Below, one piece after another: positions 7,682-16,422 of a stretch of 64,000 nt of DNA; the first letter of the stretch is position 1; each line of letters begins with the position of its first letter. Under the pieces are notes generated by a model. That model did no database searches. It had not been told where the DNA came from and was given only the letters and a program-made list of their open reading frames with translations. Source of the DNA: Loigolactobacillus jiayinensis (GTDB taxonomy: Bacteria; Bacillota; Bacilli; Lactobacillales; Lactobacillaceae); NCBI RefSeq assembly GCF_003946445.1, contig NZ_RHOF01000013.1, positions 1 through 64,000 of the forward strand. Reading direction: 5' to 3'. The translations under genes and the position numbers were made by a program.

Positions 7682-10441
7682 TTAACTAGTGACAACCCGC
7701 CGGCGTGACCAATATTTCCGGACTTCATCAATCAAGATCAATGGAATCGGAATTGCTAACAGGTAGAGCCACTCGCTACCGCGTAATGGCGCGGTATTAA
7801 AGATAAGCTGTAATTCAGGTTGATACATTAATGCTAATAGGAGCAAGACTTCAAAAATGATCCCACCAATGATTCTGCGATTACTGAACAAGCCGATCCG
7901 GAAAACGGACGACCGTTTGGTACGGCAGTTAAGCGCCGCTGCAATTTGACAGAAAATAATTGTTGCTAAGGTCATGGTAGTGGCTTGGCGGTAATCTAAA
8001 CCGCTGTTGGCCAGGGTGGCTAGGGTCCAACCGTTGACGTGATTGGCGATAAAGTAGCCGGCAGTAGATAAAATAGCTGCAATCAAGCCATACCAACCAA
8101 AAGCTTTCCACAAAAGTTGGCGATTTAGTAAATGAGCATTGTGTGCCCGCGGTGGTTGTGCCATAATACCTGGTTCGCTGCGCTCGGCACCTAAACCTAG
8201 AGCAGGTAACATGTCCGTCCCTAAATCAACGGTTAAAATTTGCATAACAGTCAATGGCAATGGTATGAGCCCGCGACTAAACAAGAAAACAACGGAGGGC
8301 GCTGCTTCTGGCAAGTTACTATTTAAAATGTACAACAGAAATTTCTGAATATTACTATAAACGGTGCGACCTTCTTCAATCGCCGCTACGATCGAGGCAA
8401 AATTATCGTCGGTTAAGATCATATCGGCGGCGTCTTTGGCCACGTCCGTTCCAGTCATCCCCATCGCAATGCCAATATCAGCTTTCTTCAAGGCTGGTGC
8501 ATCGTTGACGCCATCGCCAGTTGAGGCTACGACTTCACCCATGCTTTGCAACATAGTTACGACTCGGTATTTCTGTTCTGGTGCCACACGAGCAAAAATT
8601 AATTCACCGCTAAGGGCAGTTTTTAATTCAGCGTCGCTCATGGCAGCTAGTTCATCGCCAGTGACAACACGCGCTTGATCGCTGGTGATACCGATTTTGC
8701 AGGCGATACTTTTAGCTGTCAAAGCACTATCGCCGGTGACCATAATGATTCGAATATTGGCGGCATGGCATTTGGCTACGGCGGCGTAAATTTCTGGCCG
8801 TGGTGGGTCAGCCATGATGGTTAAGCCGACAAAGGTGAGTTGCTGTTCAACGTCAGCTTGTTGCCACTCGGCTTGTTGCACGGGTAATTGCCGATAAGCT
8901 ACCGCTAACGAACGCAAGCCAGCGGCGGCGTAGTTTTTATCGGCGGCAAGAATTGTTTGGCGATCCTGCTCAGTCAGTGGCCGGACTTGACCATTGTCTA
9001 AAATCAGTGTGCTAATAGCCAATAAGCCGTCCAAAGCACCTTTGACATAAGCCGTTAGTTGGCCATGATCATTTTGAATCGTGGTCATACGCTTCCGCTC
9101 AGAGTCAAAAGGAAATTCAGTTTGTCGCGGTAATTTAGCTTGCAAACTCGGCAGGTCCAGCTGGGCCTTTTCAGCTAAAATTATCAACGCAGCTTCAGTG
9201 GGTGTGCCGAGAATCTTAGCTTGCTTATCGGCAGTTTGCGGTGCCTTGACAGTTGTGTTGTTGTTAAGCACACTAATTTGCAATAGTAAGTCGAGATCGT
9301 GATTATGGCCAAAGGTGTACGGTTGCTGATCAGTTTGAATCTGACCGTTATTGACGTAACCTTGGCCACTAACTTTGTATTCGCCACTAGGCAACCAGAT
9401 ATGGTTGACCGTCATTTGATTTTGCGTTAGCGTCCCAGTTTTATCAGAACAGATCACGGTAGTTTCGCCTAGTGTTTCCACACTGGATAAATCCTTGACC
9501 AACGCATGCTTTTTGGCCATCCGTTGCACGCCTTGCGCCAGCGACAACGTCACCGTTGGCAGTAAACCTTCTGGAATGAAGGCGACAATCATACCTAAGG
9601 CGAAGATAAATGATTTGGCGATCGGGTAGTGGACAAAGAAAATAGCCAAGATAAAGAAGAGTACGCCGATTAAAATAGCTAACAAAGAGATTTGTTGAGT
9701 CAAATGGTTCAGTTCTTTTTGCAAGGGGCTAACGTTTTGTTTTTGATTTTGAGTTAATTGGGCAATTTGGCCGAACTCAGTTGCCATCCCAGTGTTCAAC
9801 GCAATCGCTTGTGCATCACCGCTGGCAGCCATCGTGCCGGCGTATACAATGTTACTTTCAGCAAATTTACCATCGCCGGGCTGGTAAGCTACAGTTTTAG
9901 ATTCGGGGACTGATTCACCGGTTAATGCGGATTCGTCGACTTGTAAGCCAGTAGCACTGATTAAACGAGCGTCCGCAGAAATACTGTTGCCAGCCTGAAT
10001 CGTAAAGATGTCACCAGGCACTAAGTCAGCCGCGTCAACCCGTTGCTGCTGGCCATCGCGCAAGACTTGGGTATAAGCGGGTAACATTTGCCGCAGGGAG
10101 TCGGTAGCTTTTTGGGCCGCGTGTTCCTGCCAAAAGCTAAAAATACCATTGATCAGATTAACCGCCCAAATAGCGATTGCCAGTTCTAGCATGCCAGCGA
10201 ATAAAGCGATGATCCCGCTGACCCACAATAGGATTGCCATTAAGCTGGTGAAATTTTTGATAAATAACTTAAATTGTGATTGGCGGTGGCCACGCTGAAT
10301 CGTGTTTTGGCCAAATTTAGCCAAACGCTTGGTCGCTTCCTGGCCACTTATCCCAGCCGAGCTAGTCTTAAATTGCTGGAAAACCTGTTCTAGCGGTATC
10401 TGTGCGTATTCGCCGGCCGCTTTAAATTTTGGCTGTGCCAT
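7682..10441 (-). CDS. Cation-transporting P-type ATPase (P2 type, Na+/K+-ATPase-like)
   Basis: 919-aa P-type ATPase that pumps cations across the membrane using an aspartyl-phosphate intermediate. Visible parts in order: N-terminal cation-ATPase domain (residues 10-80), TGES actuator motif (ALTGESVP), TM4 motif PEGLLPT, phosphorylation motif CSDKTGTLTQNQM, ATP-binding KGA, hinge TGDGVNDAPAL, and C-terminal membrane helices. TM4 PEGLL, TM5 SNLPE and TM6 DLGTDMLPA resemble animal Na+/K+-ATPases (P2C) more than the Ca2+ pump pattern NxxTDGLPA, so Na+, K+ or mixed specificity is possible; many annotations would simply say calcium pump. AGGAG lies about 10 bases before the ATG. Monocistronic with its own terminator. 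Confidence 0.88.
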   Translation of the reverse strand: MAQPKFKAAGEYAQIPLEQVFQQFKTSSAGISGQEATKRLAKFGQNTIQRGHRQSQFKLFIKNFTSLMAILLWVSGIIALFAGMLELAIAIWAVNLINGIFSFWQEHAAQKATDSLRQMLPAYTQVLRDGQQQRVDAADLVPGDIFTIQAGNSISADARLISATGLQVDESALTGESVPESKTVAYQPGDGKFAESNIVYAGTMAASGDAQAIALNTGMATEFGQIAQLTQNQKQNVSPLQKELNHLTQQISLLAILIGVLFFILAIFFVHYPIAKSFIFALGMIVAFIPEGLLPTVTLSLAQGVQRMAKKHALVKDLSSVETLGETTVICSDKTGTLTQNQMTVNHIWLPSGEYKVSGQGYVNNGQIQTDQQPYTFGHNHDLDLLLQISVLNNNTTVKAPQTADKQAKILGTPTEAALIILAEKAQLDLPSLQAKLPRQTEFPFDSERKRMTTIQNDHGQLTAYVKGALDGLLAISTLILDNGQVRPLTEQDRQTILAADKNYAAAGLRSLAVAYRQLPVQQAEWQQADVEQQLTFVGLTIMADPPRPEIYAAVAKCHAANIRIIMVTGDSALTAKSIACKIGITSDQARVVTGDELAAMSDAELKTALSGELIFARVAPEQKYRVVTMLQSMGEVVASTGDGVNDAPALKKADIGIAMGMTGTDVAKDAADMILTDDNFASIVAAIEEGRTVYSNIQKFLLYILNSNLPEAAPSVVFLFSRGLIPLPLTVMQILTVDLGTDMLPALGLGAERSEPGIMAQPPRAHNAHLLNRQLLWKAFGWYGLIAAILSTAGYFIANHVNGWTLATLANSGLDYRQATTMTLATIIFCQIAAALNCRTKRSSVFRIGLFSNRRIIGGIIFEVLLLLALMYQPELQLIFNTAPLRGSEWLYLLAIPIPLILIDEVRKYWSRRRVVTS

Positions 10442-10530
10442 CAGCTCATCACTCCTTTAACTTATTCTTCAATTAGACAAATCAGCATCTGAGTAAGCTA
10501 CTTTCAACGTCATTATAGGTCTAATATAAG

Positions 10531-10571
10531 AAAAAACAACTAAAAGAGCACATGCCAATTTGGCATGTGCT
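10531..10571 (-). terminator. Probable terminator of nrdI
   Basis: A perfect inverted repeat AGCACATGCCA / TGGCATGTGCT with a 3-base loop lies just beyond the nrdI stop. On the minus strand it is followed by TTTTAG and then another T run (the AAAAAA at 10531-10536). Confidence 0.6.
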
Positions 10572-10583
10572 GACGATGTAAAT

Positions 10584-11057
10584 TTAGTTAGTATAGTGGT
10601 CGGCTGCAACCTGTTGTAAAACAGCGTAGATACGCTTGACATCAGTCGGCGTGCCGCGTAACTCGTAATCACCGACTACAGGGAAGTCATAGTCGTGGGC
10701 ATAACGCTTAGCAGTGAGGCAATATTGCTCGTTAAAATTACGATTGCCGGAACCGACTACGCCGAGACAAAAGTCACGATTGCGTTGGTAGCCAATGTAC
10801 TCACCTAAAACGGTGGTCAATAGTTCCTTAACACCATTGTCAACGCCGTTACCGCCATCTAAATAAGTCGGAACAAAGGCAAAATACGGCGTCGTTTCAG
10901 CTTCCAGTGGGCTGGCTTCAGAAATTTCTTTCAGTGTGATTAAGGGTTGATCAGCGGCAAGTGCATGCTGTTGTTCACTGTATTCCTGTAAGTCCTGAAC
11001 AAACGAGCGCGTGTTGCCGGAAATTGAAATGTATAAAATATTGATTGGTGTGGGCAT
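10584..11057 (-). CDS. nrdI: NrdI flavodoxin, class Ib ribonucleotide reductase activator
   Basis: 157-aa flavodoxin-like protein. NrdI supplies an oxidant for assembly of the dimanganese-tyrosyl radical cofactor of NrdF in class Ib ribonucleotide reductase. The N-terminal motif YISISGNTRSF is the FMN-phosphate binding loop, and VVGSGNRNFNEQYC is the conserved loop near the flavin. It stands alone; nrdE, nrdF and nrdH are not next to it as they are in many bacteria. An AGGTGG ribosome binding site lies close to the ATG. Confident on family; cofactor role by family knowledge. Confidence 0.9.
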   Translation of the reverse strand: MPTPINILYISISGNTRSFVQDLQEYSEQQHALAADQPLITLKEISEASPLEAETTPYFAFVPTYLDGGNGVDNGVKELLTTVLGEYIGYQRNRDFCLGVVGSGNRNFNEQYCLTAKRYAHDYDFPVVGDYELRGTPTDVKRIYAVLQQVAADHYTN

Positions 11058-11216
11058 AGGGCCACCTCTTCTATTGAATGTGTCTTAGAGGATGCTTTTT
11101 TAGACATGTTTACGCAAACCTTGTTTGAGAAGACTAAACTGAATAATCTTAAGCACATTCGTATAATGAACCTATTTTACCACAAAATGTCGTAGTGCTG
11201 CAGTGGCCGGGCTACC

Positions 11217-12410
11217 TTATTTAGTACAATCAGCCACTGGTTCGGGCTGGCGTAACAGCCAGCCAATTAAGATGACACTTAGTAATACCATTACGGCACC
11301 AAATAGTGGAGTGACGCTTAGATCCAAGTTGGCCGTGACTTGACCGCCAATTAGAGAGCCTAGTGCAATCCCAATGTTAAAGGCGGAAATATTTAGCGAT
11401 GAAGCTAGCGTGACATCATTTGGTGTATACGCTTCGGCTAAATTGACAATATAAAGTTGTAAGCCAGGTACATTCATGAAAGCAAAGAAGCCCATTATGA
11501 GGACGTTTAGCAAACCTAAATAGTGAAGGGATGAAGTTGCCATTAATGCCACTAAAGTGAGTGCTAAGCCGATGAACATTTTACGTAAAGCTCGCAGTGG
11601 TTGTAGGTTTGCCCAGCGACCGCCTAGTGTATTGCCTATTGCGACCATTAAACCGTAAATAACGAGAATAACGACGACTGCGGCAGCGGACCAGTCCATT
11701 TTTTCTTCCAATAATGGTGACAAGAACGTGTAAACGGTAAAAGTACCGCCGTAGCCTAATGCTGTGATCAGTAGCGCAACTAATAGTTGAGGGTTGCGTA
11801 AAATGCGCAGCAAGCCGCGGGGATCTGTTTTGCCGGGACGCGGTAAGTTACGCGGAATTAGCAGGCTATTGGCAATTAAGCCTAGTACGCCGATTGCACT
11901 GATAAATAGAAACGACATGTGCCAACTGGCAATTTGGCCGATAAAAGTGCCCAACGGTACGCCAGTGACAGTGGCAACAGTCAGCCCCGTGAACATAACG
12001 GCAATGGCCGATGCGCGTTTAGCTGGCGCCACCACATCAGCAGCAATTACAGAAGCCACGGACATGAATAAGCCATGAGCAAAGGCGGCGAAGACACGGG
12101 CAATCAGCAGGATGGCAAATGTTGGTGCCGCGGCGGCTAATAAGTTACTGGCGACGAATAACAACATAATACCAAGCATCAGTATTTTACGATCAAAGCG
12201 GCCCGTCAGCAGTGTCAATAATGGCGCGCCAACTGTGATGCCTAGCGCATAAATTGATACGGTCCAGCCGGCTTGGCTAAGTGTGATACCGAAACTTTTA
12301 ACTAGTAGCGGCATCAGGCCAACACTGATGAATTCGGTGGAACCAATGGCGAAGGCACTAATAGCCAAAGCTAATAATGTCCAAGTTGGGGCAATTTGTT
12401 TTTGTGACAT
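11217..12410 (-). CDS. MFS transporter, DHA1 (AraJ/sugar or drug efflux) type
   Basis: 397-aa major facilitator with 12 expected membrane helices. The opening LALAISAFAIGSTEFISVGL is the signature of the AraJ/YdhP/sugar-efflux branch, and the motif-A-like loop GAPLLTLLTGRFDRK follows TM2. ATG at 12410 was chosen because GAGGAG lies 8 bases upstream; a longer frame to 12485 has no such site and adds a non-membrane leader. Divergently transcribed from an HxlR-family regulator with a palindrome in the shared promoter region, so it is probably the regulator's target and expels a toxic compound. Substrate unknown. Confidence 0.85.
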   Translation of the reverse strand: MSQKQIAPTWTLLALAISAFAIGSTEFISVGLMPLLVKSFGITLSQAGWTVSIYALGITVGAPLLTLLTGRFDRKILMLGIMLLFVASNLLAAAAPTFAILLIARVFAAFAHGLFMSVASVIAADVVAPAKRASAIAVMFTGLTVATVTGVPLGTFIGQIASWHMSFLFISAIGVLGLIANSLLIPRNLPRPGKTDPRGLLRILRNPQLLVALLITALGYGGTFTVYTFLSPLLEEKMDWSAAAVVVILVIYGLMVAIGNTLGGRWANLQPLRALRKMFIGLALTLVALMATSSLHYLGLLNVLIMGFFAFMNVPGLQLYIVNLAEAYTPNDVTLASSLNISAFNIGIALGSLIGGQVTANLDLSVTPLFGAVMVLLSVILIGWLLRQPEPVADCTK

Positions 12411-12471
12411 GGGATACGCTCCTCGTATTATAATTCTGCAAATTTTTAGTGGCACTGGATACGTATTTGCA

Positions 12472-12490
12472 GTACAATTTATCATTATAC
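12472..12490. promoter_or_regulatory. Operator candidate between the MFS and hxlR-type genes
   Basis: GTACAAT-N5-ATTATAC is an inverted repeat with a single mismatch between its 7-base arms. It lies between the two divergent genes about 62 bases before the transporter ATG. HxlR-family proteins such as YodB bind short TAC-rich palindromes of similar size, so this is the likely binding site. Confidence 0.4.
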
Positions 12491-12590
12491 GAGTGGGATT
12501 ATAAAAGACAACTACGCACTATTTTGTGCTATAGGGACTAAAAAGTGCCTATGAGAATTTAGTGATCTAATTGCAGATAAGGAGACTATT

Positions 12591-12947
12591 ATGCCGAAAA
12601 CTTATAACATTGGTGTTGAAGCGACGATGGAGATTATTGGTGGTAAATGGAAGCCAATTATTTTATGCCATTTACGTAAAGGTGTGATGCGAACCGGCGA
12701 ATTACGGCGCGCCATTCCAAAAATTACGCAGAAAATGTTGACCCAGCAGTTGCGCGAACTAGAAGCAGCCGGGATCGTTTGCCGCACTGTTTTCCAGCAA
12801 GTGCCACCAAAGGTCGAATACAGTCTAACTGACTACGGCGAAAGTTTGGAAGGCATTTTACATCAACTGTGCGTTTGGGGCGAAGAAAACGTTGAACGGC
12901 GCCAAGACTGTGGTGAAGCAGTTAAATTATTACAGTGGGATAAATAG
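12591..12947 (+). CDS. HxlR-family transcriptional regulator
   Basis: 118-aa winged-helix DNA-binding protein of the HxlR/MarR-like class. The opening GVEATMEIIGGKWKPIILCHL and the following LRRAIPKITQKMLTQQLREL are diagnostic. Members sense electrophiles, quinones or disulfide stress through an N-terminal cysteine; here a cysteine sits in the recognition region (ILCHL), another is in AGIVCRT and two more are near the C-terminus. AAGGAG lies 7 bases before the ATG. Divergent from the MFS exporter, which it probably represses. Confidence 0.9.
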   Translation: MPKTYNIGVEATMEIIGGKWKPIILCHLRKGVMRTGELRRAIPKITQKMLTQQLRELEAAGIVCRTVFQQVPPKVEYSLTDYGESLEGILHQLCVWGEENVERRQDCGEAVKLLQWDK

Positions 12948-13153
12948 TTAGCTATCAATTTGGTTCACTGAAATAAACAGGGCAGCGTATAACTATAAAT
13001 GGCTGTCTGACGCTAAATAATTAGTGAACGCTAATCAGTATTTAATTTTATGATTAAAGTTACCGAATTATCAGATATTTTGCTTGCATTCCTTCTATAG
13101 ACGCGGTAATATATGCGCTATATTATCAGCTGTATGAGATGGAGGAAATCGAT

Positions 13154-13363
13154 ATGGACGTTCAAATAGGCAATACTGTACGCTGCAAGGCTAATGGCAA
13201 CATGGAAGCAGACTTCTCCGGTGTGATCGAAAAAGTCTACGAAAATTCAGCCTTGGTTAACATTACCGATTACGATGTCAAAACCGATAGCATGAATATC
13301 CAAGATCTACAGAATAAAGCCGTTATAAGTTTCGGTAAAATGAAATTAGTCGGCGCAAAATAG
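13154..13363 (+). CDS. Small DUF2187-like protein
   Basis: 69-aa protein starting MDVQIGNTVRCK. The pattern of a short SH3-like strand followed by GVIEKVYENSALVNIT is typical of DUF2187 (YkvS-like) proteins, which have no assigned function. ATG at 13154 has GGAGGAA 7 bases upstream; the in-frame ATG at 13139 overlaps that site. Followed at once by a strong terminator, so it is monocistronic. Confidence 0.75.
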   Translation: MDVQIGNTVRCKANGNMEADFSGVIEKVYENSALVNITDYDVKTDSMNIQDLQNKAVISFGKMKLVGAK

Positions 13364-13371
13364 GTATCAAA

Positions 13372-13408
13372 AATGGCGCATCCGCTGAATGGATGCGCCA
13401 TTTTTTTT
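13372..13408 (+). terminator. Strong intrinsic terminator
   Basis: Arms ATGGCGCATCC and GGATGCGCCAT with a 7-base loop, followed by eight T. Ends the DUF2187 transcript. Confidence 0.9.
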
Positions 13409-13410
13409 GT

Positions 13411-13440
13411 GTTCAAGCGCGTTTTCAAGCGCGCTTGAAC
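13411..13440. repeat. GC-rich hairpin next to the terminator
   Basis: Inverted repeat GTTCAAGCGCG-N8-CGCGCTTGAAC. It lies 2 bases after the previous terminator and before the end of ktrA. It has no T run on either side, so it is not a simple terminator. It may be a REP-like element or a 3' stabilising hairpin for the ktr transcript. Confidence 0.6.
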
Positions 13441-13487
13441 GCCGTGAGACCACAAAAGGTGGTTAAAACTAGTGCGTAATTTTTCTA

Positions 13488-14150
13488 TTAATTAGTCATC
13501 CGATCATTCAGCTCATCCACCGCTTTAGTAGAACCAACTACCGAAATTTCATCATTTAATTGCACAATATCATTGCCGGCAGGAGAAACAGTAACGTCAT
13601 TGCCGTGTTGAATGGCGATAACGGTGAGACCAAAGCGTTGATGGAAATTCAGCTCGTTCAAGCTTTTACCGAAAAAATCAGGGCTGGTAATTTTCACTTC
13701 AGCCATGGTGACATCATCGTTGATGGCTAAATAATTCAGAATATTTGGCGATAATAGGTGGTGGGCGACGCGGATCCCCATATCGCGTTCGGGATGAACA
13801 ACGTGATCAGCGCCGATGCGGGATAATACGCGCGCGTGCGTGTCATTTTCAGCTTTGGCAGTGATATCTGGGACACCAAGTTCTTTAACGATCAAGGTGA
13901 CTAAAATATTGGCTTGGATATTTTTACCAATCGCCACGATCACATGATCAAATTTACCAATTTCCAGTGAACGCAGGGTTTCTTCGTCTTGGGCATTGGC
14001 CACGATGGCTTGCGTGGCAACGTCAGCAATCGCGTTAACCCGCGTTTCATCAATATCGATTGCAAGAACGTCTTGGTGTTCATTGACTAATTCACGGCAA
14101 ATACTGTTACCAAAGCGGCCTAAACCGATGACGGCGAAATTTTGCTTCAT
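13488..14150 (-). CDS. ktrA: Potassium uptake regulatory subunit (KtrA/KtrC type RCK protein)
   Basis: 220-aa cytoplasmic RCK protein. An N-terminal Rossmann fold (VIGLGRFGNSICREL, ending with an acidic residue after the second strand in AIDIDE) binds ATP/ADP or NAD(H), and a C-terminal RCK_C domain follows from about residue 140. KtrA-type rings gate the KtrB potassium channel subunit in response to nucleotides. It lies 21 bases downstream of ktrB on the same strand, an operon for Na+-dependent K+ uptake in osmotic and pH homeostasis. Confidence 0.92.
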   Translation of the reverse strand: MKQNFAVIGLGRFGNSICRELVNEHQDVLAIDIDETRVNAIADVATQAIVANAQDEETLRSLEIGKFDHVIVAIGKNIQANILVTLIVKELGVPDITAKAENDTHARVLSRIGADHVVHPERDMGIRVAHHLLSPNILNYLAINDDVTMAEVKITSPDFFGKSLNELNFHQRFGLTVIAIQHGNDVTVSPAGNDIVQLNDEISVVGSTKAVDELNDRMTN

Positions 14151-14171
14151 TATAAAAGAACCTCCTTGAAA

Positions 14172-15521
14172 TTAACCTAGCATCACGTTTTCAGCAGGAT
14201 AGCGATAGCCTTTTTGGGGATGACTGGCGTTGAGTACAGTGAACATAACGGTATAAATGCCGACACGACCGAGAAACATGAGGAGCATGATGATCAGCTT
14301 ACCGATGGCGGTTAGATTTGGCGTTAAGCCCATGGACATGCCAGCGGTACTAAAGGCGGAAATCACTTCGAAAATAATGTATTCAAGGCCATAGCGTGAC
14401 GGCACAGTTTCTGTCGCAGTCAGCACCATGCTCGCAATGATCACTAAGACTAGACTCATAAAAACCAGCATTAGCGCCCGTAGAATATTTTGATCACTGA
14501 AGCGACGATGACCAAACTCAACATCTCGATTACCGCGTAAAACCGCCCAACTTTGTAAGGTCAATAAACCTAACGTAGTCGTTTTGATCCCACCAGCCGT
14601 TGAACCAGGCGTACCACCGATAAACATTAATACGATGGTCAGCAGAATGCCTGCAATCGAGATCTCACTGTAAGGAATCGTGGTGATGCCAGCCGTACGT
14701 GGCGTAACGGCTAGGAAGAACGTGTTGACCAAGCGATTAGCAAAATTAACGTGGGGTGCCATGACTTGCAGATTGTTTTCTGTTAGTAAAAATAAAACAA
14801 AGCCACCAAGCAGTAAGACGCCAGTGGTACTGAGCGCTAGTTTGGTATGCAGCGACAGACGTTTGTGGCGCTTAAGTAATAATAGGTCACGCCAAACTAA
14901 AAAGCCTAAGCCGCCTGCAATCACTAATGCACTAACAACGAGAATTAAGTAAGGGTCGTTTTGTTGGCTTTCCAGACTATTGCCGAACAGATCAAAGCCA
15001 GCGTTACAAAAGGCAGAGGCTGACTGAAAGACGCTCATAAACAGACCGCGACCCAAGCCATAACGCGGATAAAAATCAATTAACAAAAGCCCAGCGCCTA
15101 GTGTTTGAATTGCCAGCGACAAACCAATTACATATTTCATGACGCTATTAACGTCAGCTAGTTTTTCGAAGTTTAATGATTCTTTGATCAGTAAGCGAGT
15201 TGTTAAATCCACGCGCCGTTTCAATAAAACAAACGGTAACACGCTAAAAGTCATAAAACCTAAGCCACCAATTTCAATCATGATCAGAATGACACTTTGG
15301 CCAAATAAGGACCAATGTGCTGCTGTGTTGAAAATAGTCAGGCCAGTAATACACGTCGCTGATGTCGCGGTGAAAATAGCATCGAGAAATGGCGTTGTGT
15401 GGCCAGAACGGGTAGCAATCGGCAACATCAGCAAGAGTGCGCCAATTAAAATCAGCGTTAAAAAGCCTAATGTTAGGATCTCTGGTAACGGTATTCGCTT
15501 GTGGATGCCGGGTAGTTGCAA
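14172..15521 (-). CDS. ktrB: Potassium uptake membrane subunit (KtrB, TrkH family)
   Basis: 449-aa channel-like K+ transporter of the Trk/Ktr/HKT superfamily with four M1-P-M2 repeats. The four pore loops are visible as TSATCITGLT, QSASAFCNAGFD, GSTAGGIKT and SAFSTAGMSMG, each with the conserved glycine that forms the selectivity filter. Length fits KtrB rather than TrkH, and the partner ktrA follows. The start at 15521 has a GGAGG-type site (GGAGGCAGC on the minus strand) just upstream. Confidence 0.93.
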   Translation of the reverse strand: MQLPGIHKRIPLPEILTLGFLTLILIGALLLMLPIATRSGHTTPFLDAIFTATSATCITGLTIFNTAAHWSLFGQSVILIMIEIGGLGFMTFSVLPFVLLKRRVDLTTRLLIKESLNFEKLADVNSVMKYVIGLSLAIQTLGAGLLLIDFYPRYGLGRGLFMSVFQSASAFCNAGFDLFGNSLESQQNDPYLILVVSALVIAGGLGFLVWRDLLLLKRHKRLSLHTKLALSTTGVLLLGGFVLFLLTENNLQVMAPHVNFANRLVNTFFLAVTPRTAGITTIPYSEISIAGILLTIVLMFIGGTPGSTAGGIKTTTLGLLTLQSWAVLRGNRDVEFGHRRFSDQNILRALMLVFMSLVLVIIASMVLTATETVPSRYGLEYIIFEVISAFSTAGMSMGLTPNLTAIGKLIIMLLMFLGRVGIYTVMFTVLNASHPQKGYRYPAENVMLG

Positions 15522-15669
15522 GTTGCTGCCTCCTGTTCTACGTGAAGTCGTTATCTTGATTATGCCATAACTTATTGAACAACAACAGCCACATCCATGC
15601 CAAAAAGAACTATACTAGATTTATAAACTAATGGGCTTGCCACCCGATTAAGAAATAGGAAGCGATAAA

Positions 15670-15993
15670 ATGGCAGCAGCAGATGTAGTAGAAAAAAAGG
15701 TTCCAGAAATTGATTCAGCTTTAGTTGATCAGGCGGTTAAGCTGATCAAAACACAAGGGTACGCCACGCGTAAAGATTTTGAAAAGTTACAGGATAACGA
15801 TTGGGCGCGCCAATTCACTCAGCAAATTAGTGACGCGTTCCATGCTGCTGATGAAGCACCATACATTTATTACGAACGATTTGATTTCACTGATCATGAA
15901 ATCAGCGGGATCGTTTTCGATATGGATCAAATCAAGACCCGCGCTGCTGCCGGCATTAAGCTAGGCGAAGTGCTAGGCTTAAAATCATTTTAA
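15670..15993 (+). CDS. Hypothetical 107-aa protein
   Basis: No family recognised. The protein is charged, lacks membrane segments and signal peptide, and looks cytoplasmic and helical. The first part (VPEIDSALVDQAVKLIKTQ) could be an amphipathic helix, and the middle is rich in aromatic and acidic residues (AADEAPYIYYERFDFTDHE). An AGGAAGCG ribosome binding site precedes the ATG. It is flanked by ktrB (divergent) and by a gene-free segment full of hairpins. A TATACT box at 15611-15616 may be its -10. Probably a real gene, given the ribosome binding site and lactobacillus-like codon use. Confidence 0.6.
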   Translation: MAAADVVEKKVPEIDSALVDQAVKLIKTQGYATRKDFEKLQDNDWARQFTQQISDAFHAADEAPYIYYERFDFTDHEISGIVFDMDQIKTRAAAGIKLGEVLGLKSF

Positions 15994-16422
15994 CTAGATA
16001 AAAAAGAGACCGTGCCATAAGTGAAATGGTTCTTTCTGAGGTTTGGCTGTAAACAGAGCTAGTTAGCTGCCATTCCGTCGTCAGTGGACGGAACGAGTGG
16101 CGCGTTGGCGAGCTAATTTTTCCTAGATAAATGCAAAAGCAGGCGGGAAAATGGATCTCGCCAGCCACGCATAGTTCTAAATGGCACAGCCCACCATTAA
16201 GAACTATCGACACAGCTGCGACTTGAACTTGGCGATTTTTGCCGTAGTTCAATCGACAACGGGAAGCAAGCGCTGTTTAATGAGTAAGTACTAATTTGAT
16301 ACTTGCTAAACTTAGTTGTTAGAAACGAGCGACAGTGGCCCACTGGCGACTCCATTCCAGCAGGCAACGGTTGAACGTTCAAGCGTTGATTTGTTTAAGC
16401 GGCAAAGTTAGTGGGTGTTAGA
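15994..16422. other. Gene-free segment dense in inverted repeats, candidate structured RNA or intergenic repeat
   Basis: No credible gene is seen here. A series of inverted repeats follow one another: TTCCGTC/GACGGAA (16073-16093); GGCGAG/CTCGCC with TTTTCC/GGGAAAA nested inside (16107-16162); TAGTTCT/AGAACTA extended by ATGG/CCAT (16172-16206); TTGAACT/AGTTCAA with GGC/GCC (16223-16252); and TTGAACGTTCAA near 16373. The chain ends at a strong terminator. This suggests a folded transcript or a remnant repeat element; no known RNA family was recognised. Confidence 0.4.

Noticed and set aside
10940-11158. Small minus-strand gene overlapping the start of nrdI
   Set aside because: It runs into nrdI in another frame, has no family resemblance, and nrdI has a good ribosome binding site of its own.
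16197-16382. Minus-strand open frames across the hairpin-rich segment (also 15956-16252)
   Set aside because: No ribosome binding site, odd composition, and the frames run through inverted repeats. They look like chance frames.
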